Assembly (NCBI GenBank): GCA_902495245.1
Contig: CABUWI010000003.1
Location: 1 to 64,000 of the forward strand
Length of the DNA stretch: 64,000 bases
Origin: an uncultured Porphyromonadaceae bacterium
GTDB taxonomy: Bacteria; Bacteroidota; Bacteroidia; Bacteroidales; Muribaculaceae
Direction: 5' to 3'
Of this stretch, positions 51,238-59,351 are shown piece after piece (position 1 is the stretch's first letter; each line of letters opens with the position of its first letter). Below the pieces are notes generated by a model. It ran no database searches. It was not told the DNA's origin and saw nothing but the letters and a program-made list of their open reading frames with translations. A program made the translations under genes and the position numbers.

Positions 51238-52566
51238 GGCCGAGGGCAGCGTTACGGGCCACGTGAAAGTGGTCTTGCCGATTTTGGTTTCTTCGCCCTT
51301 GATTACCGAGGTGAACGATTCGTTCTGAGCGCCTTCGACCAGACTGTTGGCCGCGCCGCCGATGATGAACGAGCCGCCGGTTGCCGATGCGCGGGGTGCG
51401 GCGAAGCCCGTTTCGGCGCCGAATGCCGTGAGCGAGCCGCCGGTGAACGATGCGGATATTTCGGCCTCGATGCCCGTCGAGCCGGCGCCCGTGGCCGAGA
51501 TGTTGACGATTCCGCCCGAGACGGTCAGCTCTTTGTGGGCGATGATGCCTTTGGGGGTGGACGTGTCGCCGTTTTGTGCGACTGCGGCGCCGGTCAGCGA
51601 AATTTCCAGCGAGCCGCCTCCGAGGGTGATGTTGCCGTCGGCGTTGATGCCTTTGGCGCCCGTGCCCGAGGCGTCGAGTTTAACCGTGGCTTTGTCGGAG
51701 ATGCTGACCGAGAGGTCGCTCTTGATGCACGCGGGCGAGCTGAGGGTGCCGTCGGCGGGGTCGATTGCCGCGTCGCCGAGGCAGGCAAGGGATATTTTGC
51801 CGCCTGAAATGACAACGCCGCCGTCGCACTTGATGGCCTTGCCCGAGGGGGCCGAGGTCAGTGCCGTGATGGTGCCGCCGGCAATCTCGACGCCGCGATA
51901 GGCATTGTTGGCGCTGTTTGAGCCTTTGACGTGAATGGCGTTCTTCTTGGCGTCGGCAATTTTGAGCGTAACGCCCGGGTTCACGTAGAGAAAACCGTCG
52001 GTTACGAGGCCGTGGCGGTAGTTGCCGGTGATTTCAAGCGAGCCGTCGCCGCAGACAACGATGTGCGACTCGGCAAAGAGGCAGCCCTTGCGGTCTTCGG
52101 CCGCCGTGGCATAGTTCTGACCGTCGGCCAGAGTGTTCGTGCCGCTGACAACCAGGAACATGCGCTTGGAGTTCTGGTCGTTGATGGCGGGGCGGTCGGT
52201 CGAGGTGAGGTTCAGGTTGTTGAGCTCGATGAGGTGCTTGCGGTCGCCGGTGAGGCGCACGGAGCCGTTGGCCGACGTGCCGGTGATGACCACCTTTATC
52301 AGCTTCTCGCTGCCGAGGGCGAGGTCGACGTTCATGCCGTTGATAGAGGCGTTGACATTGGCGTCTGACTGGCCCTCGACGCTGACGCGGGTGTTGTCGA
52401 ACGTAACCTTGACCGTGGCCTCCCATGCGTTCAGGTCTGGGTTAAGGTCTTTGTCGGTTGCCGGATAGACGGGTTTTTCGGGATCCGGGTCGGGATTGGG
52501 GTCGGAGTTGGAGCATGCGCTGAGAATGAGCAGCGGCATGAACAGGGCGAGCAGTTTCTTGGTCAT
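51214..52566 (-). CDS. Beta-helix carbohydrate-binding lipoprotein (Cthe_2159 type)
   Basis: Lipoprotein of 450 residues (signal MPLLILSAC, Cys18) with a short proline/aspartate linker (DPNPDPDPEKP). The body is a series of repeated parallel-beta-helix rungs (GSVRLTGDRKHLIELNNLNL, SGGKISLACLGDAAID, LGGGSLEISLTG) with the KCDGGVVISGG type motif of the Cthe_2159 carbohydrate-binding family (DUF4353). It should bind acidic polysaccharide at the cell surface. Its 3' end overlaps the convergent DUF5715 gene by 24 bases. Confidence 0.85.
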   Translation of the reverse strand: MTKKLLALFMPLLILSACSNSDPNPDPDPEKPVYPATDKDLNPDLNAWEATVKVTFDNTRVSVEGQSDANVNASINGMNVDLALGSEKLIKVVITGTSANGSVRLTGDRKHLIELNNLNLTSTDRPAINDQNSKRMFLVVSGTNTLADGQNYATAAEDRKGCLFAESHIVVCGDGSLEITGNYRHGLVTDGFLYVNPGVTLKIADAKKNAIHVKGSNSANNAYRGVEIAGGTITALTSAPSGKAIKCDGGVVISGGKISLACLGDAAIDPADGTLSSPACIKSDLSVSISDKATVKLDASGTGAKGINADGNITLGGGSLEISLTGAAVAQNGDTSTPKGIIAHKELTVSGGIVNISATGAGSTGIEAEISASFTGGSLTAFGAETGFAAPRASATGGSFIIGGAANSLVEGAQNESFTSVIKGEETKIGKTTFTWPVTLPSASLLHFGI

Positions 52567-52600
52567 TGCAAAAGAAATTGTGTGGGGGAAAAGAGGGGAG

Positions 52601-53410
52601 TTAATAATCGATTGTGAACGCGTCAGAGTCGAGACCCGCGGGCATGTACTGGCGTAGGCGTTCGAGCTCTTCGCGGTTGGTGGTGATGTAGATTGGCTCG
52701 GCGGCGGTCGACACGGCCATGCGCGTGCCTATGTAGTCGTAGGCCATGCTCAGGCCGTCATATTCGCCATATTCGTCCGAGCCGGATCGGTTTGCCACGA
52801 CGAGATATGCCTGATTTTCGATTGCGCGGGCCTGAGCCAGCGAAATCAGCGCCACGTCGCGCGCCTGCGGCCAGTTGGCCGGCAGGAGGAAGACGTCGTA
52901 GGCATAGCGGTCGCGCACGCAGCGGTTGCGCATCCACACGGGGAAGCGCAGGTCATAGCACACGCCCAGAGCTATGTTCCAGCCCCTGAACCTCACGACG
53001 GGATAGGGCGTGGTGCCCGCCGTCAGAATCTGAGCCTCGGGCGATACGTGAAACAGATGGCGCTTGTTGACGCAGGTGGTAGTGCCGTCGGGCTCGATGA
53101 AGAAGCCGCGGTTGTAGAATTCCGTCGCGGCTTCGTTGCGGGCCAGATAGCTGCCGGCAACGGCGATTTTGCGGCTTGCGGCCAACGCGCGCAGGCGTGT
53201 CAGGGTGGGGCCGTTGTCGGTTTCGGCCTCGCGCGGATAAATCTCAGGGTCGGCAATGAATCCGGTCGAGAACAGTTCGGGCAGCACCAGCACGTCGGTG
53301 TCGGCCTTCAGCGATTTGACCGCCTCTTCGACGGCACGCAGATTGGCCTCACGGTCGGCCCATGCGATGTCGAGCGGCAGGGCGGCGATGGTCAGCGGGG
53401 AGTTAATCAT
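52601..53410 (-). CDS. Nitrilase-family amidohydrolase (omega-amidase type)
   Basis: Cytoplasmic C-N hydrolase of 269 residues with the Glu-Lys-Cys triad: Glu in LVLPELFSTGF near 42, Lys in CVNKRHLF near 109 and Cys in IALGVCYDLRFP near 146. The motif context is closest to omega-amidase (NIT2/YafV). ATG 53410 (MINSPLTIAALPL) is used; a longer frame to 53620 lies within the acyltransferase gene. It overlaps that gene by 4 bases. Confidence 0.9.
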   Translation of the reverse strand: MINSPLTIAALPLDIAWADREANLRAVEEAVKSLKADTDVLVLPELFSTGFIADPEIYPREAETDNGPTLTRLRALAASRKIAVAGSYLARNEAATEFYNRGFFIEPDGTTTCVNKRHLFHVSPEAQILTAGTTPYPVVRFRGWNIALGVCYDLRFPVWMRNRCVRDRYAYDVFLLPANWPQARDVALISLAQARAIENQAYLVVANRSGSDEYGEYDGLSMAYDYIGTRMAVSTAAEPIYITTNREELERLRQYMPAGLDSDAFTIDY

Positions 53411-53967
53411 TCGTTTTCGGGGTCGGCGGTAGTGAATTTTTCGGGATAAAGCCCCGTGCAGTTTTTGTAGTAGTCTTTTATGGCGCGCATGTCGGCCTCG
53501 ACATTGCCCGTCGGGGTGAACGTGCGCGTCAGGGTGATATCTTTCCGGGCGAAGTCGATGGCTGCCAGGCAGACGGGCACATTGGCGCCCATGGCCACAT
53601 GGAGGAAGCCCGTGTGCCACTGCGCGGTGCGGCTGCGCGTGCCTTCGGGGGTGATGGCGACCACCAGGCGCGTCGACTCGTTGAAGCGGTCAATCAGCTG
53701 GCGCGTCAGCGAGCGCCCCGGCTCATGGCCGACGGCCACGCCGCCGATGGCGCGGAAAATCGGCCCCAGCGGCCAGAAAAACCACGATTTCTTCATCAGG
53801 AATCCTGCAGATCTGCCGACAGACCTGATTGCCAGTTCGCCGAGAATGAAGTCCCAGTTAGACGTGTGCGGCGCAACGCAGATTACGGCTTTGGGGTAGT
53901 CGGGCACGCTTACCTGCACCTTCCACCCGAACAGCCGCAAAAGGGCTTTGCTAAGACCTTTAATCAT
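53407..53967 (-). CDS. PlsC-like 1-acylglycerol-3-phosphate acyltransferase
   Basis: Membrane-associated acyltransferase of 186 residues. Motif I is APHTSNWDF (HxxxxD) near 32, followed by KKSWFFWPLGPIFRAIGG near 58 and motif III TPEGTRSR near 107. The protein is short for a PlsC enzyme but has both required motifs; it may acylate another lipid. It overlaps both the amidase gene (4 bases) and the small helical gene upstream (1 base). Confidence 0.87.
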   Translation of the reverse strand: MIKGLSKALLRLFGWKVQVSVPDYPKAVICVAPHTSNWDFILGELAIRSVGRSAGFLMKKSWFFWPLGPIFRAIGGVAVGHEPGRSLTRQLIDRFNESTRLVVAITPEGTRSRTAQWHTGFLHVAMGANVPVCLAAIDFARKDITLTRTFTPTGNVEADMRAIKDYYKNCTGLYPEKFTTADPENE

Positions 53968-54302
53968 CAGGCTTTGGCCAGGCCGGCAATCTCGTTCATG
54001 CGGTGAACGGCGTCTTGCAGGCTCGCGTTGAACTGGCGGTGGAGCGTGGTGAAGGCCTCGCGATAGTAGGCCGACTTGGCGCGGTTATACTCGTGGGCCG
54101 TCGGGAAGTCTTTCGGGCTCTTGTCGAAGCTGAAATTGGTCTTGGCGATGGTCGATTCCTGGAGCACGGCAAGCTCCACGATGAGCTGATTAAGAGCTTC
54201 GAGCTTGTCTTCGGGGCAGATTTCGCCGATGAGCAGGCACTCGCCGACGAGGTCGCCGCAGATATATCTGATTTGTTTCTTTAGGTCGCGTTTGCTTTGC
54301 AT
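53967..54302 (-). CDS. Small helical protein of unknown function
   Basis: Protein of 111 residues, entirely helical by composition (DLKKQIRYICGDLVGECLLIG; DKLEALNQLIVELAVLQEST), with no signal peptide or membrane segment. I recall near relatives as unnamed Bacteroidetes proteins next to plsC-like genes. It has its own -7 box at 54364 and is first in the three-gene unit with the acyltransferase and the amidase. Confidence 0.75.
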   Translation of the reverse strand: MQSKRDLKKQIRYICGDLVGECLLIGEICPEDKLEALNQLIVELAVLQESTIAKTNFSFDKSPKDFPTAHEYNRAKSAYYREAFTTLHRQFNASLQDAVHRMNEIAGLAKA

Positions 54303-54363
54303 GGTTCTGAAAATTAAAAGTTACACACTAATAGTTAAACGTCCGAACCAAAGATTCGGCACT

Positions 54364-54371
54364 CAAAGTTA
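54364..54371 (-). promoter_or_regulatory. -7 promoter box of the small helical protein operon
   Basis: TAACTTTG on the minus strand, 61 bases before the ATG at 54302. An AT-rich repeat lies directly upstream (54372-54410), which may mask the -33 word. Confidence 0.5.
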
Positions 54372-54373
54372 CG

Positions 54374-54433
54374 AAATTTAATTAAGAATTAAAAATTAAG
54401 CATTAAATAATTCGCGCTGCCGCGCTCACACGG
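54374..54433. repeat. AATTAAGAATTAAAAATTAAG element plus 23-bp GC repeat
   Basis: An AT-rich stretch of AATTAAG/ATTAAAA words (54378-54410) is followed by TTCGCGCTGCCGCGCTCACA and CGG (54411-54433), 23 bases identical to 829-851. The two loci are 53 kb apart and both intergenic, which marks a dispersed repeat family. Confidence 0.75.
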
Positions 54434-54445
54434 CCCCCAGCCCGG

Positions 54446-55141
54446 TTATTTGAGGCGGAAGAGGTAGGCGGCGGTGATTTCGATGCTCATGGTGCGCGAG
54501 GCGTTGAACGTGTCGGTGCGCCGGGCGGGGAAGATGTTGGCCAGGCCGTAATAGAAGCGGCCTTCAATCATGACAGAGTGTTTGCCGCCCATGCGCGCTT
54601 CGGCGCCGATGCCGCCGGCAATGCCGTAGTCGAACTTGTGGGCGGGTTTCATGGCCAGTTGCTCGGTGTGGCGCCGCGAGGGGAAGCCGGGCACGGCGGC
54701 GGTGTTTGCATAGTTGAAGTTCGAGCTGATACGGTCGCCGATCATGTAGCCTATTTCGGGGCCGAGGTTGACGAATCCGCGAAACTTTTTGCTGCCGAAG
54801 TAGATGTGGGTCATTACGGGCAGCTGAATGAACGTGAATGTGCGTCGGTAGCTCAGGTCGGAGCCGTCGTCAAACTTTTCGGCCCAGCCGCGCTGAGTGA
54901 GGTTCAGCTCGGCGATGAGTCCGAAGATTTTTTCTTCGGTGTAGCGGGCGGTAAGGCCGACGGTAAAGCCGGGCGTAAACGATTGTTTCACCGCCGGGCT
55001 CCAGGCCATTTCGGAGAGCGTGGCGCCGGCGCGCACGCCCAGGGCGAAGTCGGGCGAGTAGAAGCGCTGGGCCGCGGCTCCGACCCATGTGGCCGCCATC
55101 AAAGCAGTGGCGGTCAGCAACTTGCACGCGAGCCGCTTCAA
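54446..55141 (-). CDS. PorT-like outer-membrane beta-barrel protein
   Basis: Protein of 231 residues with a signal peptide (LLTATALMAATWVGAAA) and eight or so amphipathic strands (LGVRAGATLSEMAW, TVGLTARYTEEKIFGLIAELNLTQRGWAEKF) ending in an aromatic-basic C-terminus (AYLFRLK). The overall pattern fits the PorT / outer-membrane protein beta-barrel family of Bacteroidetes. Some PorT proteins serve type IX secretion, but many relatives do not, so a secretion role is not claimed. It overlaps the LysM gene by 4 bases. Confidence 0.83.
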   Translation of the reverse strand: MKRLACKLLTATALMAATWVGAAAQRFYSPDFALGVRAGATLSEMAWSPAVKQSFTPGFTVGLTARYTEEKIFGLIAELNLTQRGWAEKFDDGSDLSYRRTFTFIQLPVMTHIYFGSKKFRGFVNLGPEIGYMIGDRISSNFNYANTAAVPGFPSRRHTEQLAMKPAHKFDYGIAGGIGAEARMGGKHSVMIEGRFYYGLANIFPARRTDTFNASRTMSIEITAAYLFRLK

Positions 55142-56634
55142 AGCACTTCGGCGTTCATTGCGCCCGACGGCGCGAAGGTTACGAAATAGAGCGCGCGGTT
55201 TGCGCTGCCGGCAGCGTCGGTGTCAGCGTCGGCAATTTTGAACGTGTTCTGCAGCCCTTCGAACGGTTCGGTGAGACCGCGTTCGGAGGCAGAAATCAGC
55301 CATGCCATCGTGTCGAAGCCGAGCAGCGTCGTGTTGGGCACGGACTCGGGAATCGGCATGCCGTACCAGCGTGCGTGGCTCCGCTGCACGGCGGCCACGT
55401 CGGCGCCGTCGAGGTCGGTCGAGAAGCGCGAGTAGATTACCGTTGAAAGCCGGTGGAGACGGTCGCATAGCTCGCCGCGAATCACGACCCAGTCGGGGTA
55501 GCCGAACAGGTTAATATCGGACATTGCCGATGAGGCGGCATAGTCGGCGAGGGCGGGCGTGATTTTCATCAGCATTTCGCGGCTCGACGAGGTGGGAATG
55601 AATACATAGTCGCGCGCGGGCAGGCGGGTGAGGTCTTCGTCGGTCAGTCTGCCTGCGAAGTCAATCTGCTCGTACGGAATGCCGGCCTTGACCAGCGTTG
55701 CCGTGAGCAGTTCGACGAAGCTGCTCTTGTCGGCGGGAATGTCGGTGGCATTCAGAATTATGGCCTTGCGACCCGCGAATTTTTTGCAGAAGGCGTTGGC
55801 GGCGAGAGAGTACATGTCGGCGTGCGGAATATTGGCCTGCACAACCGATTCGTGGCGCTTGTGGGCGTCGTTTCTGACGGCAAAAAGGTTGATTACGGTG
55901 GCGTCGGTGCTGTCAGCCGCGGCGGCGATGCCCTCAATGGTCAGCGAGTCGCCGGGGGCGATGATGAAGTCCATCGTGGCGAACTCGGGGCGGCGGGTCT
56001 GCTGCAAGGCGCGCGCGGCCGAGTTTTCCGTGTCGAACGCGTAGAGGTTGACTTTCATTCCGGCGCGCGGGGCAAGCGAGTCGACGGCCATGAGCATGCC
56101 GCGATAGAAGTTGGTGTGGTTCTCGGTCTGGCGCGTCATGTTTTCGCTTTCGAGCATGAACGGCAACATCACGGCCACATTGAGAGTCGACTCGGGCTCG
56201 GGCTCGTTGAGCGTCGGCTCGGCCTCGGATTCAGGCTCGGGCTCGGGCTCAGGCTCAGGTTCAGGCTCGGGCTCAGGTTCAGTTATAGGGCTTATAGGGC
56301 TTATAGGGCTAATAGGACTAATAGGTTCTGCTTCAGGTTCGGCCTCGGGTTCGGGCTGTTCGGCGGGTTGCGCTTCTTCGGCGTCTTTGACGGGGAAGAG
56401 CAGGGTGTCGCCTGCGCGCAGGCCGTCTTGTACCTGCGGATTATACTTTATCAGCTCCTCGCGGGTGATGCCGTAGGTGCGGGTAATGGAGTAGACCGTG
56501 GCCTTGGGGGGCACTTCGTAATAGTAGAATGTCTTGCCGTTGACCTCGCGGGTGGGGAGGTCAATGTCGGCGGCGGCTGTCAGCGCAACCAGCGCTGTGA
56601 GCCCGATGGCGGTCAGTATGCGAAGTGTTTTCAT
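55138..56634 (-). CDS. LysM protein with low-complexity linker and periplasmic-binding-like domain
   Basis: Protein of 498 residues: signal peptide (AIGLTALVALTAAA), one LysM domain (KATVYSITRTYGITREELIKYNP, about 37-80), a linker of ISP repeats and alternating Glu-Pro (about 105-155), and a C-terminal domain (LNVAVMLPFMLESE onward) resembling type I periplasmic-binding proteins. Start ATG 56634 is chosen because the promoter at 56659 would place transcription start downstream of the ATG at 56661. It overlaps the PorT-like gene by 4 bases. Role at the cell wall is inferred. Confidence 0.85.
   Translation of the reverse strand: MKTLRILTAIGLTALVALTAAADIDLPTREVNGKTFYYYEVPPKATVYSITRTYGITREELIKYNPQVQDGLRAGDTLLFPVKDAEEAQPAEQPEPEAEPEAEPISPISPISPISPITEPEPEPEPEPEPEPEPESEAEPTLNEPEPESTLNVAVMLPFMLESENMTRQTENHTNFYRGMLMAVDSLAPRAGMKVNLYAFDTENSAARALQQTRRPEFATMDFIIAPGDSLTIEGIAAAADSTDATVINLFAVRNDAHKRHESVVQANIPHADMYSLAANAFCKKFAGRKAIILNATDIPADKSSFVELLTATLVKAGIPYEQIDFAGRLTDEDLTRLPARDYVFIPTSSSREMLMKITPALADYAASSAMSDINLFGYPDWVVIRGELCDRLHRLSTVIYSRFSTDLDGADVAAVQRSHARWYGMPIPESVPNTTLLGFDTMAWLISASERGLTEPFEGLQNTFKIADADTDAAGSANRALYFVTFAPSGAMNAEVL
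56210..56330. repeat. Low-complexity DNA of the LysM gene linker
   Basis: Plus-strand GGCTCG/GGCTCA/GGTTCA hexamers (about 56215-56282) encode Glu-Pro on the minus strand; adjacent 9-mers GGGCTTATA and variants (about 56283-56330) encode ISP units. Both can slip in multiples of three without breaking the frame. Confidence 0.8.
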
Positions 56635-56658
56635 CTGAAACGAAGTTCTTAACGGCTG

Positions 56659-56690
56659 CAAAGTTAGCGAAAAAGCGGCAACTTCGCAAA
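56659..56690 (-). promoter_or_regulatory. Promoter of LysM/PorT-like operon (TTTG, 20 bases, TAACTTTG)
   Basis: On the minus strand TTTG (56690-56687) and TAACTTTG (56666-56659) are separated by exactly 20 bases, a near-perfect Bacteroidetes promoter. It fixes the start of the LysM gene at 56634. Confidence 0.85.
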
Positions 56691-56692
56691 CC

Positions 56693-58003
56693 TTATTTAT
56701 AGCGTGCCCAGCGAATGAGGTCGCGCACGGTCGGCTTTTTGCCGTACATGAAGATGCCGATGCGGTAAATCTTGGCCGCGAGCCATATCATCAGGAACAC
56801 CGTTGCAACGAGCAGCACTACAGACAGCGCGATTTCCCAGCCGGGAATGCCGAAGGGCACGCGCGCCATCATGACCATGGGCGACGTGAAGGGAATCAGC
56901 GACATGACCAGGGCAAAGGTGCTGTTGGGGTCGTTAACGACGACCATCGAGGCGAACAGGCCGATGAAGATGGGCAGAATGCCGACGGTCTGCAGCTGCG
57001 AGGCGTCTTGCAGGTTGTCGACCGAGGCGCCTATGGCGGCAAATATGGCTGCATAGAGCATGTAGCCTCCGGCGAGGAAGATGACGAGCAGCCCCATGAC
57101 GCCCATGACGTAGCCGACGTCGGTCAGTGTGCCGAGCATGTGGGCTAAGTCAACGTCCATTGTCGCGGCGCCCGAGTCGAGGGTGCCGGCGTTGAGCGCG
57201 GCGGCCTCGGCCATCATGTCGGCCGGCACAAGGGCGGGGAGCAGGAAGGAGGTGGCGCCGAAGATGATTATGCCCCAGATGATTATCTGAGTGAAGGCCA
57301 CGAGGCCCACGCCTATAATCTTGCCCATCATCAGTTGCATCGGCTTGATTGAGCTGACCACGATTTCGAGCACGCGGTTGTTTTTCTCTTCAATTATGGA
57401 GTTCATGATCATCGAACCGTACATGAGCAGGAACATGTAGAGCACGAAGTTGAGCGCGATGCCGGCGACCGAGTCGAGTGCCGCGCTCTGGGTCTTGCCC
57501 TCCTCGCCGGCCTCGTCGACGCGAATGTTCTGGAGGGTGATTTCCGTGTGGACGTCTTTGAGAATCGCGTCGAGATTGTCGATGTCGTAGTTCTTGAGCT
57601 TGCGGTTTTCGATGATTTTGTTCATCTGGCTCGTTACGGTCTGCTCCACGATGTTTGAGGCTGCGTTGGGCGTCAGCAGCTTCACGGCCTTGTTGTTGGC
57701 CAGAATGTTGCGTTCGATGACCAGCACGCCGTAAATCGAGTCGGAGGCGAGCATCTGTTCCTGAGTGCCGAATGCGGGAATGAAGCGCACGTCGTCGTCG
57801 CTTTTCAGTTCGGGCATGATTATGCCCGAATCGTCGACCACGACAACAGTCTTCGTTTCGGAGGGCATGAGAATCATCAGGGCCGTTGGCAGCACCATCA
57901 GCGCCAGCATGAGCACGGGCACGAGAATGGTTGTTATGATGAAGCTTTTCTTGTTGACGCGCTCAAGATATTCGCGTCTGATAATGACTGACGTGTTATT
58001 CAT
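56693..58003 (-). CDS. ABC-2 type exporter permease (NatB-like)
   Basis: Inner-membrane permease of 436 residues with one N-terminal helix (TTILVPVLMLALMVLPTALM), a large periplasmic loop (about 45-195) and five or six C-terminal helices. The layout and the IIEEKNNRVLEIVVSSIKP motif near 210 match the NatB/YhaP family. It works with the ATPase whose gene overlaps its start by 8 bases. Cargo is unknown; sodium or antimicrobial export are options. Confidence 0.9.
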   Translation of the reverse strand: MNNTSVIIRREYLERVNKKSFIITTILVPVLMLALMVLPTALMILMPSETKTVVVVDDSGIIMPELKSDDDVRFIPAFGTQEQMLASDSIYGVLVIERNILANNKAVKLLTPNAASNIVEQTVTSQMNKIIENRKLKNYDIDNLDAILKDVHTEITLQNIRVDEAGEEGKTQSAALDSVAGIALNFVLYMFLLMYGSMIMNSIIEEKNNRVLEIVVSSIKPMQLMMGKIIGVGLVAFTQIIIWGIIIFGATSFLLPALVPADMMAEAAALNAGTLDSGAATMDVDLAHMLGTLTDVGYVMGVMGLLVIFLAGGYMLYAAIFAAIGASVDNLQDASQLQTVGILPIFIGLFASMVVVNDPNSTFALVMSLIPFTSPMVMMARVPFGIPGWEIALSVVLLVATVFLMIWLAAKIYRIGIFMYGKKPTVRDLIRWARYK

Positions 58004-58940
58004 TGTCGTTTTGCTGATTGGCCTGATTGGCGGCGTTGACCGCCGAGATGAAAATGTCGTTCATGGTGGGCAGCTTTTCGCTGACGCCCACCAGGCGTGC
58101 CGACGAGTTGACGGCGCTGATGGCGTCGCGCAGGTCGCAGCCGGGCTGCAGCTTGACGCTCACCATTGTGCGGTTGTCGGGCAGGGAGGTGAATTCGTGG
58201 CTCTCGACCATCGGCATCAGGCGGGGCACCAGGGCCGTCGTGTCGCCCTCGACGGTGAAGTCATATCGCCCTTGGGCAAAGCTGCGCTTGATTTCGTCTA
58301 CTTTGCCCGAGAGTATGTTGTGCGACTTGTTGATAAGCGTGAAGCTGTCGCAGATTTCTTCGACCGAGCCCATGTTGTGGGTCGAGAATATGATGGTGGC
58401 GCCGGCGTCGCGCAGCCTCAGAATCTCCTCCTTGAGCAGATTGGCGTTCAGGGGGTCGAAGCCGCTGAAGGGTTCGTCGAAAATCAACAGTTTCGGTTCG
58501 TGGAGCACGGTTACGATGAACTGCACTTTCTGGGCCATGCCCTTTGACAGTTCCGATACCTTCTTGCCCCACCAGTCGCTGATTCCGAAGCGGTCGAACC
58601 AGCCGCGGAGCCGGGCCTCTGCTTCCTTGCGGCCGAGTCCTTTCAGGCGCGCAAAAAACAGGGCCTGGTCGCCGACCTTCATTTTTTTGTAGAGGCCGCG
58701 CTCTTCGGGCAAGTAGCCGATTTGATTGAGGTCGGCTGCCGTCAGGGTGTGGCCGTCGAAGTTCACCGTGCCCGAATCGGGCGAGGTTATGTGGTTGATG
58801 ATGCGAATCAGTGTCGTTTTGCCTGCGCCGTTGGGGCCGAGCAGGCCGTAGATTGAGCCGCGGGGCACTTCGAGGCTGACCCGGTCGAGAGCCACGTGCC
58901 CGGTATAGGCTTTGCAGACGTCGTTTACCTGTAAAATCAT
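57996..58940 (-). CDS. ABC exporter ATP-binding protein (NatA-like)
   Basis: ATPase of 314 residues with Walker A GPNGAGKTTLIR near 35, signature LSKGMAQKVQ near 128 and Walker B LLIFDEPFSGFDP near 150, then an extra C-terminal domain of about 100 residues typical of NatA/CcmA-like subunits that pair with ABC-2 permeases. It overlaps the permease gene by 8 bases. Confidence 0.93.
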   Translation of the reverse strand: MILQVNDVCKAYTGHVALDRVSLEVPRGSIYGLLGPNGAGKTTLIRIINHITSPDSGTVNFDGHTLTAADLNQIGYLPEERGLYKKMKVGDQALFFARLKGLGRKEAEARLRGWFDRFGISDWWGKKVSELSKGMAQKVQFIVTVLHEPKLLIFDEPFSGFDPLNANLLKEEILRLRDAGATIIFSTHNMGSVEEICDSFTLINKSHNILSGKVDEIKRSFAQGRYDFTVEGDTTALVPRLMPMVESHEFTSLPDNRTMVSVKLQPGCDLRDAISAVNSSARLVGVSEKLPTMNDIFISAVNAANQANQQNDNE

Positions 58941-58949
58941 TCGTGTGGA

Positions 58950-58986
58950 TAAAGAAAAGCGCCCCGACGGGGAAGTGTTGGGGCGC
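58950..58986 (-). terminator. Terminator after the tiny sorting-domain gene
   Basis: GCGCCCCAA and its partner (58959-58967 with 58978-58986) form a 9-bp stem with one G-T pair; on the minus strand it is followed by TTTTCTTTATCC. It separates the gene at 59026 from the ABC exporter genes. Confidence 0.75.
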
Positions 58987-59025
58987 GGTTGTGAATAGTT
59001 GATTTCGATTGGCGGGATAATGTAA

Positions 59026-59331
59026 TTACTTTACAATAACCTTTTTAGACCATTTTGCGCATCTTACGATGTAGCAGCCTTTGGGCAACTCCACTTTTGT
59101 CGTGCCACCCTCGACAGTGGCGCTTTTCAGGCGCTGGCCGGTGATGGAATAGATTTCGAAGCTGGTGCGCGGTGTGGCCGAAAGGTCAATACCGCCATCA
59201 ACAGGCTTTGCCTGACAGTCGTCGGCAACAACCTCGGTGGTCTCGTCGCCGGCAGCGGCCGTTGACAGCGGGGCCAGTGCGGCTCCGGCGGCTAAAACGG
59301 CCATCATTGTTATGCGGTATATTGTTTTCAT
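59026..59331 (-). CDS. Tiny exported protein, signal peptide plus type IX-like tail
   Basis: Protein of 101 residues: signal peptide (MMAVLAAGAALAPLSTAAA), about 25 linker residues with one Cys, and then a tail almost identical in pattern to T9SS type A sorting domains (TSFEIYSITGQRLKSATVEG, then KGCYIVRCAKWSKKVIVK). There is practically no cargo domain. It has its own -7 box at 59336 and its own terminator, so it is probably expressed by itself. Function is unknown. Confidence 0.78.
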   Translation of the reverse strand: MKTIYRITMMAVLAAGAALAPLSTAAAGDETTEVVADDCQAKPVDGGIDLSATPRTSFEIYSITGQRLKSATVEGGTTKVELPKGCYIVRCAKWSKKVIVK

Positions 59332-59335
59332 AACG

Positions 59336-59343
59336 CAAAGGTA
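59336..59343 (-). promoter_or_regulatory. -7 promoter box of the tiny sorting-domain gene
   Basis: TACCTTTG on the minus strand ends 4 bases before the ATG at 59331, giving a leaderless transcript. Confidence 0.5.
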
Positions 59344-59351
59344 CGAAGAAT

